The translations under genes and the position numbers were made by a program. Of a stretch of DNA of 64,000 nucleotides, positions 46,589 through 58,816 are shown in pieces (the first letter of the stretch is position 1; each line of letters begins with the position of its first letter). Source of the DNA: Tetradesmus obliquus (Eukaryota > Chlorophyta > Chlorophyceae > Sphaeropleales > Scenedesmaceae); contig CP126191.1 of NCBI GenBank assembly GCA_030272155.1, positions 8,640,501-8,704,500 of the forward strand, written 5' to 3'. The notes under the pieces were generated by a model. The model did not search any database. It saw only the letters and a program-made list of their open reading frames with translations, and was not told the DNA's origin.

Positions 46589-48334
46589 CAGCAATCAAGG
46601 CTGCCAGCCTCAGTGCGTAGGCACACGTGCCGCTAGGGCTTCGCAGTAGCAGGCCCAAGTTCAGTAGTCTTTCCTGGTGCTCTGTTACACTGCAAAGAAG
46701 CAACACGTACAGCTTTGTACGCAACAACAACCCAGTGAATGATTGCAAGGCTCAAAATAAGAGCTCTCTAGGTGATAGAACTGCCTGCAGCAGCCCGTAC
46801 TGCTGCATGCAAGTGCCCAGTTGCCAGATTCAAGGTGTGGATCCACGAACCCACAGCTGCTGACCTAGCACCACAAAAACAACATGTGGCAGAATTTGGA
46901 AGGAACAAACGGGGAACCTCGTCCGTGGCAACACATCATGAGCAACAAAGCAACGCGCCAACAGCATTGCTTCACAACTGCATGGAAGGGGCACGTTGCT
47001 ACTGAACACGCTGCTGCAGTTGACAGCAGCACACACAACAACAAACTGCTATGATTGCTGCCTATCCTTGTTTCCTCTCAAGATGCTGAATGTTGCTGCT
47101 AAAACATGCTCCCGGATTTTGTGGCCTGCTTGTCCTCAGTTGACTTCCCAACTTCAGCAGCTGGGCCTGTGCAATTGGGCATGTGCACCGCTGTTGCGGC
47201 TTTGCCTGGGAATACCCTGCACAGTACAGCAGAAAAAACCAGCAGCAGGTTAGAACAGCAGCAGAATGCTCTGAAGAGGGGTGGGCAGCACACTGTGGAC
47301 CTGCTCAGGCGAGCCTGGTCCCTATCACAATGCACACCAGCATGTCACTGGCATCTGTCACGCACTAAGCACTGTATGTGACATACTTATGCATATAGTT
47401 GCCGGAATGATATGTAGCGGTCAATCCGTCAACCACTATATGCACAACACAACCGCAACTGCGTGGTGCAGCAGCGTCTTGAAGGCAAAGTGCTGGCAAC
47501 AGCAGGCGACTTGTCAGTCAGCTCACCTCAGTGCACCAGCAGCATCATGTTGCCTGACAATTGCTGTGCCAGATTGATGCCATGCCAGCCAATGATTACC
47601 CCATGACGTACGGCTTGTCTTTGTGCATGATGGCTGACCCTGGAGATAGCAGCAGCATCAAGACTTCTCACTCATTCATAAGCATGCCGGCAACATCGCT
47701 GAAAAAGGTTGGTGCGCACGGGTACCGCATTGCATGCATGTGAAGCAGTTGCAAGCGTCCGGATTTGCTGTTCTGCAGGATGTACCAGTCAACACAGCAC
47801 AGCCACAGTGCTACCTGCTACCCACAAAAGCTGTCATCCTGCAGGGAGCAGGTTTTTCACTTACCTGTGTGATCAAAATATGGGAAGGACACTGGTGATC
47901 CTAGCTGTTGCTTGCTTGCAAGCGCACAGCATTGGAACCAAACAGCACCTGGTGGGACACCTGCAAGCACCCAGCTCGTCAGTCAGCGCAGCGTGTTGGT
48001 GTGCACACAGACCTAGCTTTTGCCGATCTGCAATAGGGTCTGTCTCGTCATGCCAGCCATTTTCCACTGCACTGCTGGGGCTGGCGAGCGCTCAATGCCG
48101 CGGCCAGCAGCAGCTGCTGCTGTCTTTGCAGATGCAGTTCAGCAGGTTACGAGGCTCACCAGGGCTCACCAGGTTAACTTCTCGCTACTTAAGGTTCATT
48201 TAGGTTGAAGTCGCGGATGCAGTGCATGGAACAGCCACAGCCAGCAGAATGCACCATGAAGCCAACAAATACTGCACAGCCCCAACTGTCTGATCTGCGT
48301 CCGTTCGCAAGATCAGTGCATGTGATGCTCGCAT

Positions 48335-48362
48335 ATGAAGCTGAATAGCTATTCAGCTTCAT
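48335..48362. repeat. Perfect 28-bp palindrome
   Basis: The 14-base arm ATGAAGCTGAATAG is followed at once by its exact complement CTATTCAGCTTCAT, with no spacer. Confidence 0.95.
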
Positions 48363-49094
48363 CATCGACTTTTGAGAGCTGCGTTTTGGTGCGCAGTCGC
48401 TGGCAGTCTCTGCAGCAGCAGCATGCACCCCCCCCCCCCATGCACCAGCTGCAGCTGCAGTGTGCGATCATGTGCTATCACGCCGACACGAAACTCGCTA
48501 GATGCTCATGGATATCTTCGTTTCCCTCTATCCGGTTGTTCAGCTTGAACGGGCGGCGTGCTGCCTGTCTTTTTTGTATCGTAACACATGACATAGCTTC
48601 ATTGGAGCATTGCTTATGGTAGTGCGTGTCTGATCGATATTTATTACAAGAATGAACAACATACGAGGCTCCTTCTGCGGCCGAACGCCTCAGTCAGAGC
48701 CGCACTAAGCAGCAACTAAGCATGACCAACGTTTGCTTACGCAGTCTTGGTCGGTTTCACCAGGCGAGCAAGCCCTGGCACCACTCCCTTCGTCACTACT
48801 TCGTACCCCCTAGTAGCCCTTAGTTGGCGGGAGAGGCCTTGGTAGGCACCCTAGCAGCTGGTTGGTAGACAAGGAGGACTTGGTTCACTAAGGCTGCCAA
48901 GGTGCGATCCACTGGATCAAACAAGCCCCTCTCGGCATAGTGGTCACCTTCAAAGCAGCAGCCACTCCAGGTCGCTTACATACAGCACATGCGCGCCATC
49001 CAAGCCAAGTGAGCACGGTGTCACTGGCTACCATGACCAAGTCATGCACACTGAGTTACACCTGCAGGAATCGCTGTACACCCAATCAGGCTGA

Positions 49095-49139
49095 CATGCA
49101 GTCCGACTGCATGACCGTCACGGTGACAGTGACTGTCAC
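49095..49139. repeat. Cluster of three adjoining palindromes
   Basis: CATGCAGT-ccg-ACTGCATG (49095-49113), GTCAC-g-GTGAC (49117-49127) and GTGACAGT-g-ACTGTCAC (49123-49139). The last two share the arm GTGAC. They lie about 410 bases upstream of the AP2 start. Confidence 0.92.
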
Positions 49140-49258
49140 TGCGTATCTGCCATTTACTGCACCTTTTGTTCAGGTAATGTCTGTAACTAAAACTGCTTAG
49201 CCACGGGAAACAGCTAGTAAGACTGCTGTTCTCTTACGCGCACAGCGAACCCTCAGGG

Positions 49259-49308
49259 CCTGACGTCAGGGTCGACCCTGCCCCCCCCCCCCCCCCCCAA
49301 AAAAAAAC
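49259..49308. promoter_or_regulatory. CRE-like palindromes plus poly-C/poly-A tract
   Basis: CCTGACGTCAGG (49259-49270) contains the perfect bZIP core TGACGTCA and overlaps CAGGGTCGACCCTG (49267-49280). About 19 C and 8-9 A follow. The cluster lies about 250-290 bases upstream of the AP2 ATG, a plausible promoter position. Binding is inferred only. Confidence 0.4.
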
Positions 49309-49551
49309 CCTAGGTCCTGTATCAGCGGCCTGGGAGCGAGTGAACACGCCCCTCTTTAGCTAGTGGCATGAGTTGTGTGGTCTAAGTGTGGTCTAAGTGC
49401 TTGAAGTGTAGTTATAGAAGTCTGAATACACCCGTTAGACATCAAGTAGTCGATCGCCGGCGAGCACCTGCTTCAAGGAAGAGCGGACGCCCAGCAACTG
49501 ATCGCTGCAACATCACTGAAAATCTTTTAGCTACATCACGCAGGCTTCAAG

Positions 49552-50769
49552 ATGCCCGAGGACCAGCCTTGGCAGCATCACAAGCACCTGGGCTATGGGG
49601 TGACCCTGGACTCCCACTCTGGCAGATCGAAGAAGTTCAAGGTTCGGCTACGCTTGCGCTCCATAGTCTTCAACGCGGGAAGGTAGGCTAGCACAGGCCC
49701 AGCAACTTGAGAAGGCAACCCGTGCGGGTGTCGAGGCTGCAGCTGTACGCTTTCATTGATCGGACTTACTTGCCTGATAAACCTTAAGCTTGATGAAAGG
49801 ATTCCTATGAAGCTGATCCGCGTCGGCGCGTGTCACGCACCCTGTCGAGGTGGTACAGCAGCAGGAGGCCCCTGGCCAATGACAGCAAGCCTGAAGATCA
49901 GCAGGCACTGCTTTACCTGACAAGCAAACTTGAATCCCATCCCGCAGCTGCTGACGTTGCTGCTGCTGCTGCTGCTGCTGTCTGGCTGCCTATGTCCGAC
50001 CCCTGCCCTGCAGGTCCGAAACGGCGCACGACGCACGCCTTGCGTATGACCAGATCATAACACAGCTGGGCCTCATCAAGCCCACCAACTACTGCCCAGG
50101 CTCATACCTGCTAGACAACCCCGAGGTGGAGGCAAAGCTGAAACAGTTCATGCAGGAGCACCCAGAGGCAGCAGCAGCGGCAGCAGCAGCGGCGGCGGCA
50201 GAATCTGCAGGCCGGGTTGCAGCACGCATGCGTGGCACAGATGCAGAGACGGCCGATACTGGCGCAGCTGCACCAGATGCACACAGAAGGGCCTCCGATG
50301 ACATTACAGGCGCTTCCGTCAGTGGTGTAGCAGGGGCAGGAGCTGCTGAGGAGTGTGCAGATGCTCCTGCTGCTGCCGCAGCTGCTGCTGCTGCTGCTGC
50401 TCCTGCTACTGCCGCAGCTGCTGCTGCTGCAGTCGCGCGCTCGCCACCAACAGTGGCACAGGTGCTGTCAGGCAGTGCGAGTGAGAGCAGTGCGTGCTGT
50501 ACGAGTGCTGCCACCAGCAACAGCAACAGCAGCAGCAAGCCTCTTGATTGCTCTGGCCACAGCGCATCTGTAAATCACGGAACGTCAGCCTGCTGCAGCG
50601 CCCCGCTGCCAGTGCAGCTGCAGCTGCAGCAGCTTCAACCACCCTCCACCTCGCCCCCAGCAGCAGCAGCAGCAGCAGTGACACACCCGGACCTTGTGCC
50701 TGGGGCGGCACCAGTGCTAGATGTCAATGCAGGTGACCATGGCAACAGCAGATCTGTCTTTGAGGAAAA

Positions 50770-50827
<58 letters not shown>

Positions 50828-51574
50828 ATGACTGCTGCTGTGGTTGAAGCTGAAGCAGATGATCTGCTTGACCAGTTCACGGGCATGCAGCTGCCTGAGG
50901 TGGCAGCTCTGCAGCTCAACTTTGACGACACACCCTGGCTGCCACAGCAGCAGCAGCAGCAGCAGCTGGGGTGCAACCACAGCCTGCTGGGACCCCTGTA
51001 CAGCTGGTCCCTGCCGCAGCCAGCAGCAGCAGCAGCAGCAGGTGGCCCTGCGGCCCCGGCAGACCCAACCGCAGCAGCGCCTGCTTTGGAGACCTTGGAA
51101 GCATGGATAGCAGCGCAAGAACAGCAGCAGCAGCAACAGCAGTACAGGGAGCTGCAGCAGGAGAGGCATGCTGAGCTGCCGGCGCGCAGGCGCAGCCCGA
51201 CTGTCTGGCGCAGCGTGACTTGCAGCAGCCTGGCAGCGCGAGGCAGCCGCGCTGCCACAGAAGCACCTGGCGGCGCCACCCGCACCGCCAAGCGCACCAA
51301 GTCCCTGGCAGCGGCTGACTTTGCCGGCACAGTTGCTGCTGCTGCTGCCAGCCAGCTTGCGCCGGCTGCAGCCAGCGGCAGCAGCAGCAGCAGCTGCTTT
51401 GAGATGCACCTAGCCGCCCCAGCAGCTGCTGCTGCGGAGCCTTGCCTGTTGGGTGCCGCCAGCCCGCAGCAGCAGCAGCCCTTCACAGTAGCTGCATACG
51501 AGGCAGCCGTAGCTGCGGCAACTGCTGCTGCTGCTGCTGCTGCTGCTGCGGGTGGGGTGTGCGCATTTGTGTGA
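49552..51574 (+). CDS. AP2/ERF-domain transcription factor with Ala/Gln tracts
   Basis: Two exons, 49552-49682 and 50014-51574, join in phase (AG|G) to 563 residues. The junction completes an AP2 domain at about 11-70: HLGYGVTLDSHSGRSKKFKV before it, VFNAGR across it, and AHDARLAYDQIITQLG with KPTNY after it. This follows the AP2 order YRGV, strands, the AARAYD-type helix and the final TNY/F. AP2 proteins bind DNA in the nucleus and control stress or developmental genes. The remaining 490 residues are low complexity, with poly-Ala runs up to about 19, poly-Gln and Ser/Ala stretches coded by GCT/CAG triplets. An in-frame TAG lies 20 bases upstream of the ATG, but an acceptor-like GCAG lies between, so a 5' exon is possible. 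The open frame inside the 331-base intron is spurious. Confidence 0.72.
50771..50826 (+). repeat. (GCT)n run coding poly-Ala in the AP2 protein
   Basis: About 18 GCT units code an uninterrupted alanine tract. Other GCT/GCA tracts lie near 50341-50435 and 51521-51549, and CAG tracts near 50946-50965 code glutamine. Confidence 0.93.
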
Positions 51575-52799
51575 AGCACTGCTCCTCCAAAGCCGTCACT
51601 ACAATGAAAATGCATGGGGCTGGTGACAGGGTACACAGGGGCGGCAGCCGCAGCAGTGCACGCCGCAGCTAGGCTGGGGTGCAGGAGGTGGGGTGCTGTG
51701 CAATTGGTTGATCAGGGGTGTAGCATGACGCTTGACTTGCAGCGGAGTCTTGCCGCATGTTTGAATGCTCTGGCAGCTGTGGGTGAGCTCCAAGCGGGCT
51801 GCATGCTGCCCGATCAATGCAGGCTGGATCAGTTCTCCAAAGCCCTGCATGATGTGTATGCGGCAGCTTCAGGTGCATGGTCCAGGTAGCTGGTACAGTC
51901 ACATGGGATGGTGGGTCCAGGCAGGTGTAGGTTTGCTTGTGCATTGGCTGTCCTTCTGCATTCATCCGGCCGGCAGGTGCACCACATTCTTGCATAGCTA
52001 GCGGTTGTAGAGCTCTTGCCAGAAGAAGTCACGTGCGCATGCGCATGCTGCATAGGATCAGCTAGGGTTTGGCAGTGTTATTCCATCTGTTGCGGGGCAT
52101 CATCGATAGTATTGTCTCTTGTTACACTTGCACTGCGTCCTGCTGCTGCAGTTTTTTGCAGCAGCTGAACGGCAGCGTGGTATCTGCTGCAGCGCATTGC
52201 ATTGCTTGCATTCCTTGTGCAGCCATGTATTGCATAAGGAATCCTTATGCAATCCTTAAATAGGATGCATGTCCTCGTGAGCAGGTAGCCTGGGACTGTG
52301 GGGCAGGGGAGTATGCAGGGCATGCTGTCTCATCCGCTTTCCTTCTATTTGTGTCTGGTGCAGCCTTTCTGTATGTGTCTAGTGCAGCACTAAAGCACTG
52401 ACAGTTTTGACCTGTGCATTTCCGCTATTGCTTGGTGCTTACCTCTCAAGTGCGCATGTACGGGAAGCCGGCTTGTGCATTGTGCCTGCTCTGTGGGCAG
52501 CACACCCAGCGCACTGGCGTGCCATGTTTGTCTTGCCAGTCTTTGAAGGGTCATTTCATGGGTTCTGCACTTTGCAAGCAAGGCAATCAGGCCGCGATCC
52601 GTCTGTCATGCACCCGCGGGAAGTGCGTGGGGCGCAGGATCAGCTCATGTTTTTACAAAGCAGTTCGGCTGATGCATGACAACTGGTCATGCTCAGCTGC
52701 AGTGTCAGCACCACCGCATGGTGGAGGCTGGATTCCTCGCAGCAAGATGCTTTCAGCCGCGCCTGAGGGCCACTGAGCTGCATTGGGGCTGCAGCTGCT

Positions 52800-52835
<36 letters not shown>

Positions 52836-55800
52836 AGATTTCAGCTTGGCCTGATTTGAGGTCTATGCGGCACCCAACTGTGGGGCTGAAATGGCGCAGC
52901 ACAGTAGTCACGTGCTATTGCTGTGGCCAAGATGCGGTGGGCCGAGATTGATCCCATCTGTTGCAGTGGCTTTAATTGCTTATTACAGACAGCACGTTGA
53001 GGTGTGGGTGTGCACTGCAGGATGTGATGTAGCACAGGTGCTTGGATTTGTTTGAAGGCAGCGACCTGCCTTGCTGGCAATGCTTATTCTGATGATCAAA
53101 GGAGTTCTGGGCACAGATATGTGATCATTTGTTGCAGCAGCAGCAGCTATGTGAGCAGCGCAAGTGTGCCGTGTCCACATGCCGCATGCTTTCCCTCTTA
53201 GAAAGAGGCTGCCAGCGGTTTTAGGACGGCAAGACAGGCTGAAGGTTTATACACAGCACCAGCTCTGCGCATTGACTGCACACATATATGGTTTTAATGT
53301 TCTCTTGGGATTGGTTTTGTGCGTTGCTGGATGACTGCTTGTTCTTTGAATGCCCCAACCTTGTAGCGCAGCAGTACCTGGCAAGGCTGGAGTAGTAGTA
53401 TTTATTTGCCAATGACAGCAGTCAGCTCAGCACGCAATTGGCTGCCCGCGCGTTTTTGTCACACCAGCAATCGGCACTGCTTCATCACAAATGTTTTTCC
53501 AGTCCAGCAGTATGTGCTGTGCTGTGCTTTTGAGTTGGCACCAGGTGGCGTTCACATCCCGCTATCTGGCATGTCTGCTGGTTAATGAAGTGCAGTACTG
53601 CTGTGCTAGCTTGTGACATGGCAGCACCTGCATTGGCCTGCGGCTTGCCAGCAATGCGTACTGCTTGGCTAACGGCACACCTGCCATTTCTGTACGCCAT
53701 AAGGCGGTACTGCCTCTGGGGTTGCCAGCAGCAGCTATTCCATCTGCGGAAGGCAGCCAGAGACTTGGCTTGCTTGCCAGGCGCACTGTGCGCTGTTGGC
53801 TGGTTGCACTTGTTGATTGATCAGATGCAGCGCCATGCACGCTCCCAGGCAAAATTGCGGTTGACGAGGTTTTGCACGTAGCTGCTGGCAGCACGATCTG
53901 CAGGCAGTCGGCAGCAACTGGGAGTCAATTCGTGCTAATAACAGGCCCCAGTGTCACTGGGCAGGCTGCTGTGCCGCAAGCCTGCTTGGTGCTGTTGTTC
54001 CGTGAGGAAGAATGACCTATAGCGCTGAACATACCCTGTCTATGTATTTCACAGGTTGCAGGTGTCTGTGTTGTGCTGCAGGCGCCGCGTGGCATGTGCT
54101 GTTGATGCAACAGCGCTCATATGCATGATGCTGCTGGTGGGTTGCTCAGCGCTTGCATCCAGTCGCAGGGCTGGGCTGAGGATATCTCATGTGTACCTCA
54201 GTCTGTATAAGAACGAATAGGTAGTATCTCATGTCTGTGTGCACTGCATGCTCTTCTTTTCTTGTACGTTCCTTCTTCTTTCATGTGAAATGGGCTGTTG
54301 ACTGGTGCATGCTACTTTCAATTGTTGTTCATGTTCACTGGTGTATGCCTAGGCCTAGGGTTTGGAGAGATCCTGCGGAGGAGGGCAAAGTGTTGCAGGC
54401 AGCAGCACGTGATGTGGCGCGCCCCGCGCGGGATCGGCAGGCACAGCAACAGCAGCGTGCACAGCACATTGCGTGTGATGAAAGGTGGCCTTTTTGAATT
54501 CAAAGCATTGCAGCGAACGCCTCCACGAGCTGCACTAGCCAGTGCATGCATTTGGTGTGAAGCGCTGGTGGCGTCGCGGCATGACATGCACTGCAGGTAG
54601 CTGCTGCTGCCGCCCAGTTGCTCTGCCGATGGCAGGTGTTGCGTACTGCTCACCAAAATGGCGAGCTAGCAGCGCTGCCATCTTGCTGGTGAGTCAGTTG
54701 TTACTTTGTAAAAATCACAACTCGCTTGCAAGCGAGCAATTGCCCAGAGTGAACCGTTAGACGGCTCGGGTGCCGCTCAGAAACCAACCAACAGGGCATT
54801 GTGAATACCACCTCCGATGCCACTGGTGCCAGTTGCACTGCTGTACATCTGCAGAGCAAAGGCGATCAGACTCGAGCAGATGCAAGCAGATGCGCGCACT
54901 CTAGAAGGCAACGTATGGCTGCTGCACCTTCCTTGCATGTGCTGCTGCTGCACCTTCCTGGCACAAATCCAGAATGATATCTTATGTTCTTATAGAAGCG
55001 ATACAGCGTCAACAGTGATACAGATCTAGCACAGATCTATGTATTGCTGGTGCAGCTATATCACGGTTGCCAGCGCGCACGCCTGAGCCGTTGGCAGCCA
55101 TCAGGTCGTTGGTCAAGGCCACAACAGATCAACAGCGCCGACACACACGCAAGACACCGATAAAATCTCAAAGCAGGCTGTTGCTTGCATGTACCGGTGC
55201 ATACCAGCGGCACGTAGTACGTACAGAAGTGCAACTCAACCCGGACAGAACAAGCTGACAGTCGCTGGCGGCCATTAAAAAAAAATCGGCATGCCTAACA
55301 CCAGTCTACCCACAGCTATGTTGCTGTGTAGCAATGTTGCCATCAGCTCCAAACACCACTGAAACAGAAAGAGCAAGAAGCACAGCCCTGTGTTCTGCAC
55401 ATGTTGCCAAATGGCCTGTTGACATTGATACCCACAGCAGTGCCCCTCACCATCAGCTGCCCCACACCAACAACGCCTCATGCATGCTGACACACCAAAC
55501 ACTCCCCACTGAAGCAACAAGCAAGGACTAAAATGTTGGAAGGGACTTGCAGTTCGCGCAGGCAAGGACCTGTTGGCAACATGCTAATTGTCTCAGCTCT
55601 GGGAGTGGAAGGGCACTCAAAATCACACAACCTGACAAACACTCAACAGCTGCATCCACGCCAGCCGCAGCTGTAAGATCAGCTGATCCAGCCCTGCCCT
55701 TCCGCCCCTATGAATGTATGCTGACTGGTGCGCTCATGCACACACAAATATGCATGTGCACGGGTTATATCCATACAAACACAATTTTTCATAAACGCCC

Positions 55801-55978
55801 TTGAACACATAAGTCCCAAGTGAAGAAGATCCCGGGTGCATTATTGGCATACACTGCCTGAACAGTTCGCACAGATGGGCTGCATACAAGAAACTCAGCT
55901 CAGCAGCTCAGCGCGGTCCAGCCTAACAGACATCGTCACACAACAGACACCCCTCAACAGCCCAGCACCACAGCCTGG
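51575..55978. other. Intergenic region downstream of AP2, no gene recognised
   Basis: This 4.4 kb lies between the AP2 stop (+) and the stop of the GAF-PAS kinase (-). A CAG run sits at 52797-52833. Two coding-like stretches, a Cys-rich one at 52414-52776 and a charged one at about 54357-54497, match no family I recognise and lack clear starts and splice partners. The last bases (54700-55978) are AT-richer and empty to my reading. Confidence 0.45.
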
Positions 55979-56028
55979 GCATCATCATCATGTTACACAT
56001 CAAGCCATAGCATCAACGCCACCACAGC
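55979..56028. repeat. Dispersed 50-bp repeat, copy 2
   Basis: Second copy of the element at 2203-2252, three mismatches apart by eye, here bounded by the direct repeat CACAGCCTGGGCA. It ends nine bases before the kinase stop codon. Confidence 0.85.
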
Positions 56029-56036
56029 CTGGGCAG

Positions 56037-58673
56037 TTACGTGCCCAGCAGCACCTCACTGAGTGGCATCAGCACGTCCACTATGTCTTGGAAGCTGGGC
56101 CGGTCCCTTGGCTCATGTGCCAGGCAGGCCTCCCCAAGCATCACAATGGCCTCAGGCGTGGCTGGCGGGAAGGCCAGCTGCAGCCGCTGCACACACACCG
56201 CCTGCACCACGGCCTGGTGCGACAGGCCCGCCCAGGCCCTGCTGCTGGCGGCCATCTGCAACATGACCAGCAGCAGCAGCAGGAGCAGCAGCAGCAGCAG
56301 GCGTCGGCGTCGGCTTGTAGCACCGTGCGAGAAGTTTTTGAGGCGTGATTGTCAACACAGCACATAGCAAGCTGGTTCTATACGTTTACCAGATCTGGCA
56401 GGAACATTACGGCGATGTGAGTATTGCTGTGTCGCGTGGCGCAGGCTGCACTGCCCTCAAGTGTGCTGGCCTAAGCATGCATATGCGAGCGTGCTCATAT
56501 ACATTATACGCCTGCCCTCAACGTGTGCATTGTGTGCGCAGTCACCTGGAAGAGCAGCACCCCAAAGCTGTACACATCTGCTGCTTTGCTGCAGATGCCG
56601 TGCTCCAACACTGCAGCGACAAATGCAGCGCCAACAACGCAGCGGCAGCACCACAGAAGCACAAGCATGCGGTTGTTGGTTTACAAAGCACGACGTGAAC
56701 GCCGTTTGCAGCGCAAAACACAGCACTGGCACTGCATACACCGTTGAGAGATGCGTCCAGCGTGCATTGCAAGCGCTGCATTGACATGCTAGTGCTCAAG
56801 CGATGCAGTCAACCGGCGCAGATTGCAGCTGACTCTCAGGTGGGTCATCGTCAACCTTTTGCCACTTGCAACTCTGCCATACCAGCTACACCTAAACTCC
56901 AATTCATGACAGTCCCTGATGCAGCACCCAGCAGAGAGCGCTGCAGACAGTAGGCTGTGGGCTTGCTGTACTGCGCATGCTGCCCCACTGCACTGCAGCA
57001 AGCAGCAGTGGCGCCGCCGCTGCTCAGCACACTAAATGCCTCGCCAGCAGCGCTGCAGCTGGCAGGCAAGTGATAGTGTCAAAACTCACTTTCTGGCGGC
57101 ATATGTGTGATGGTCCCGTATGTCTTGGTCACCACCTTGCTGCCGTGCGTGAGAGTGCGGGACAAGCCTGCAAGCCATGACAGGCGGCAGCAGCATGCAT
57201 AAGTACAGGCTGACAACCAATGAAGCAGCAGGGCAACTCAGGTTGCAGACCATGGCTGAACCTCCATCCTTCCCTCGGTCACACCCTGCAGCCGTCAATG
57301 CGTGCTAACATGTACAGCATCGTCGCACAGCGGCATGCGCCACGCATATCTGTCTGCGCTGCAGCATGCTCACCAACATCTGCCACCTTGGCCACATAAT
57401 CTGCAGCAAGTCATTCACAAAGTGCACAAAGCACAAGTCATTGCAGGTCTGCGCTGCTGCGCGGCCTCACCAAAGTCCGCCACCTTGGCCACAAAGCCGC
57501 GCTGCCCCACAGCAGCTGACGGGTCTGCGCTGCTCAGCAGCACATTGAAGCCCGACAGGTCGCCATGCACGATGCCCTGGCTGTGCAGGTGCAGCATGCC
57601 AGCAGCAATCTCGGCTGCTGTGGCCAGCAGCTTGAGCGTGGAGACAGGGCCTGCAGGGCCCTCACGCAGCCAGCCGCGGTCCACCGCATCCTGCAGCAGC
57701 AGCAGCACGTTGATGCGGGAGTTCGTGCACAAGCTCCTGACTCAGAACAAGCAGCAATAGTGACAGCAGCACACGCTGGCAAGGTGAGAGCCATGAACTT
57801 GCATGTGCTGCTCTATGCCAAGCACCGCCGCGCAGCTCACAATATGCACAGCGCAACACCGTCCCTAAGCGTCATCAAATGAAAGCAATAACTGAAAACG
57901 ATAAACATACCCCAAGCCGTCACAACAAAGCCTCACCTGCAGACAGCCCCGGTCACAGTACTCCAGCACCATCCAGGTCTGCCCCTCCAGCATGCACTGC
58001 TCAGCGCTGTCATGACTGGCACAGCCATCTGCACCTGCAGACGCCGCCATTATGGGTGTGCCGCCAGCGCTGCCATAACTGGCACAGCCATTCGCGCCTG
58101 CAGACGCCGTACTGACGGGTGCACTGCCAGCGCTGCCGGCCGCAAGCGCCGGTGCTTCGGCTGCTGCCGTGCTATCTGCTGCGGGGCTGCTGCGCATGCG
58201 GTTGAGGGCAATGGAGGGCTTGCTGGGCTCCAGGCTCTCGCCCCACAGCCGCTCAGCATGCGGCAGCCGCTCCTAAAAGACAGCCACAAGCACAGCAGGA
58301 GCAACGTGCGCAACGCAGCGCTAGTGATGGCAAGGGTTGAAGCTGGCAGGCTCGCATCGCAACTTGTGCACTGTCAACGCGTAGTAACAAGCACCCCGCA
58401 ACACTTCCCACAGCAGTAAGCAACACACGGCGGACCACAGCGCTGTAAGCAGCAGCAGCAGCAGCAGCAGCACCCCAAGTCCGCAACGAGCCTGCAGCTG
58501 GCGCGCCCTCACCTCGCCCGTGATGACTGCCCAGGCCATTGTGCGCACGATGTTGGGGTGCTGCAGCGTCTGCCAAAGCAGCGCCTCCAGGCACAGCCCT
58601 GAGGAGGCGTCGCGCCGCAGCACGGCATCGCCGTCAAGCACCTTCACAGCAACCTGGCAGCAGCAGCAGCAGC

Positions 58674-58708
<35 letters not shown>

Positions 58709-58782
58709 TGAGGCAACTACGCACGTTCACAGCCCCGAGCAGGCAGTGGCAATGAGGCCGTCAAGTACCTGCACAAGCCACC

Positions 58783-58816
<34 letters not shown>

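Larger units (their letters stand above)
43234..49551. other. Gene-poor, repeat-rich region
   Basis: No gene is recognised in 6.3 kb between the kinase start (-) and the AP2 gene (+). It holds the kinase promoter side, the CATCCAC-rich stretch at 43505-43690, CTG runs (44322-44342, 45485-45511), an imperfect long inverted repeat (46471-46588), a perfect 28-bp palindrome (48335-48362), palindrome clusters (49095-49139, 49259-49280) and poly-C tracts. Stretches such as 45530-45766 (-) look faintly coding but match nothing I know. Confidence 0.5.

Noticed and set aside
48700-48960. Minus-strand stretch reading ERGLFDPVDRTLAALVNQV
   Set aside because: About 50 codons are open and protein-like, but bounded by stops with no family or repeat ends visible, so I do not call a mobile element.
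49830-50060. Open frame SRTLSRWYSSRRPLANDS in the AP2 gene
   Set aside because: It looks protein-like, but removing it as an intron joins the two AP2 halves exactly in phase.
52414-52776. Cys-rich open frame (CALCLLCGQH, VPCLSCQSL)
   Set aside because: The CxxC pairs are suggestive, but there is no known zinc-finger spacing, no splice partner and no homology I can name.
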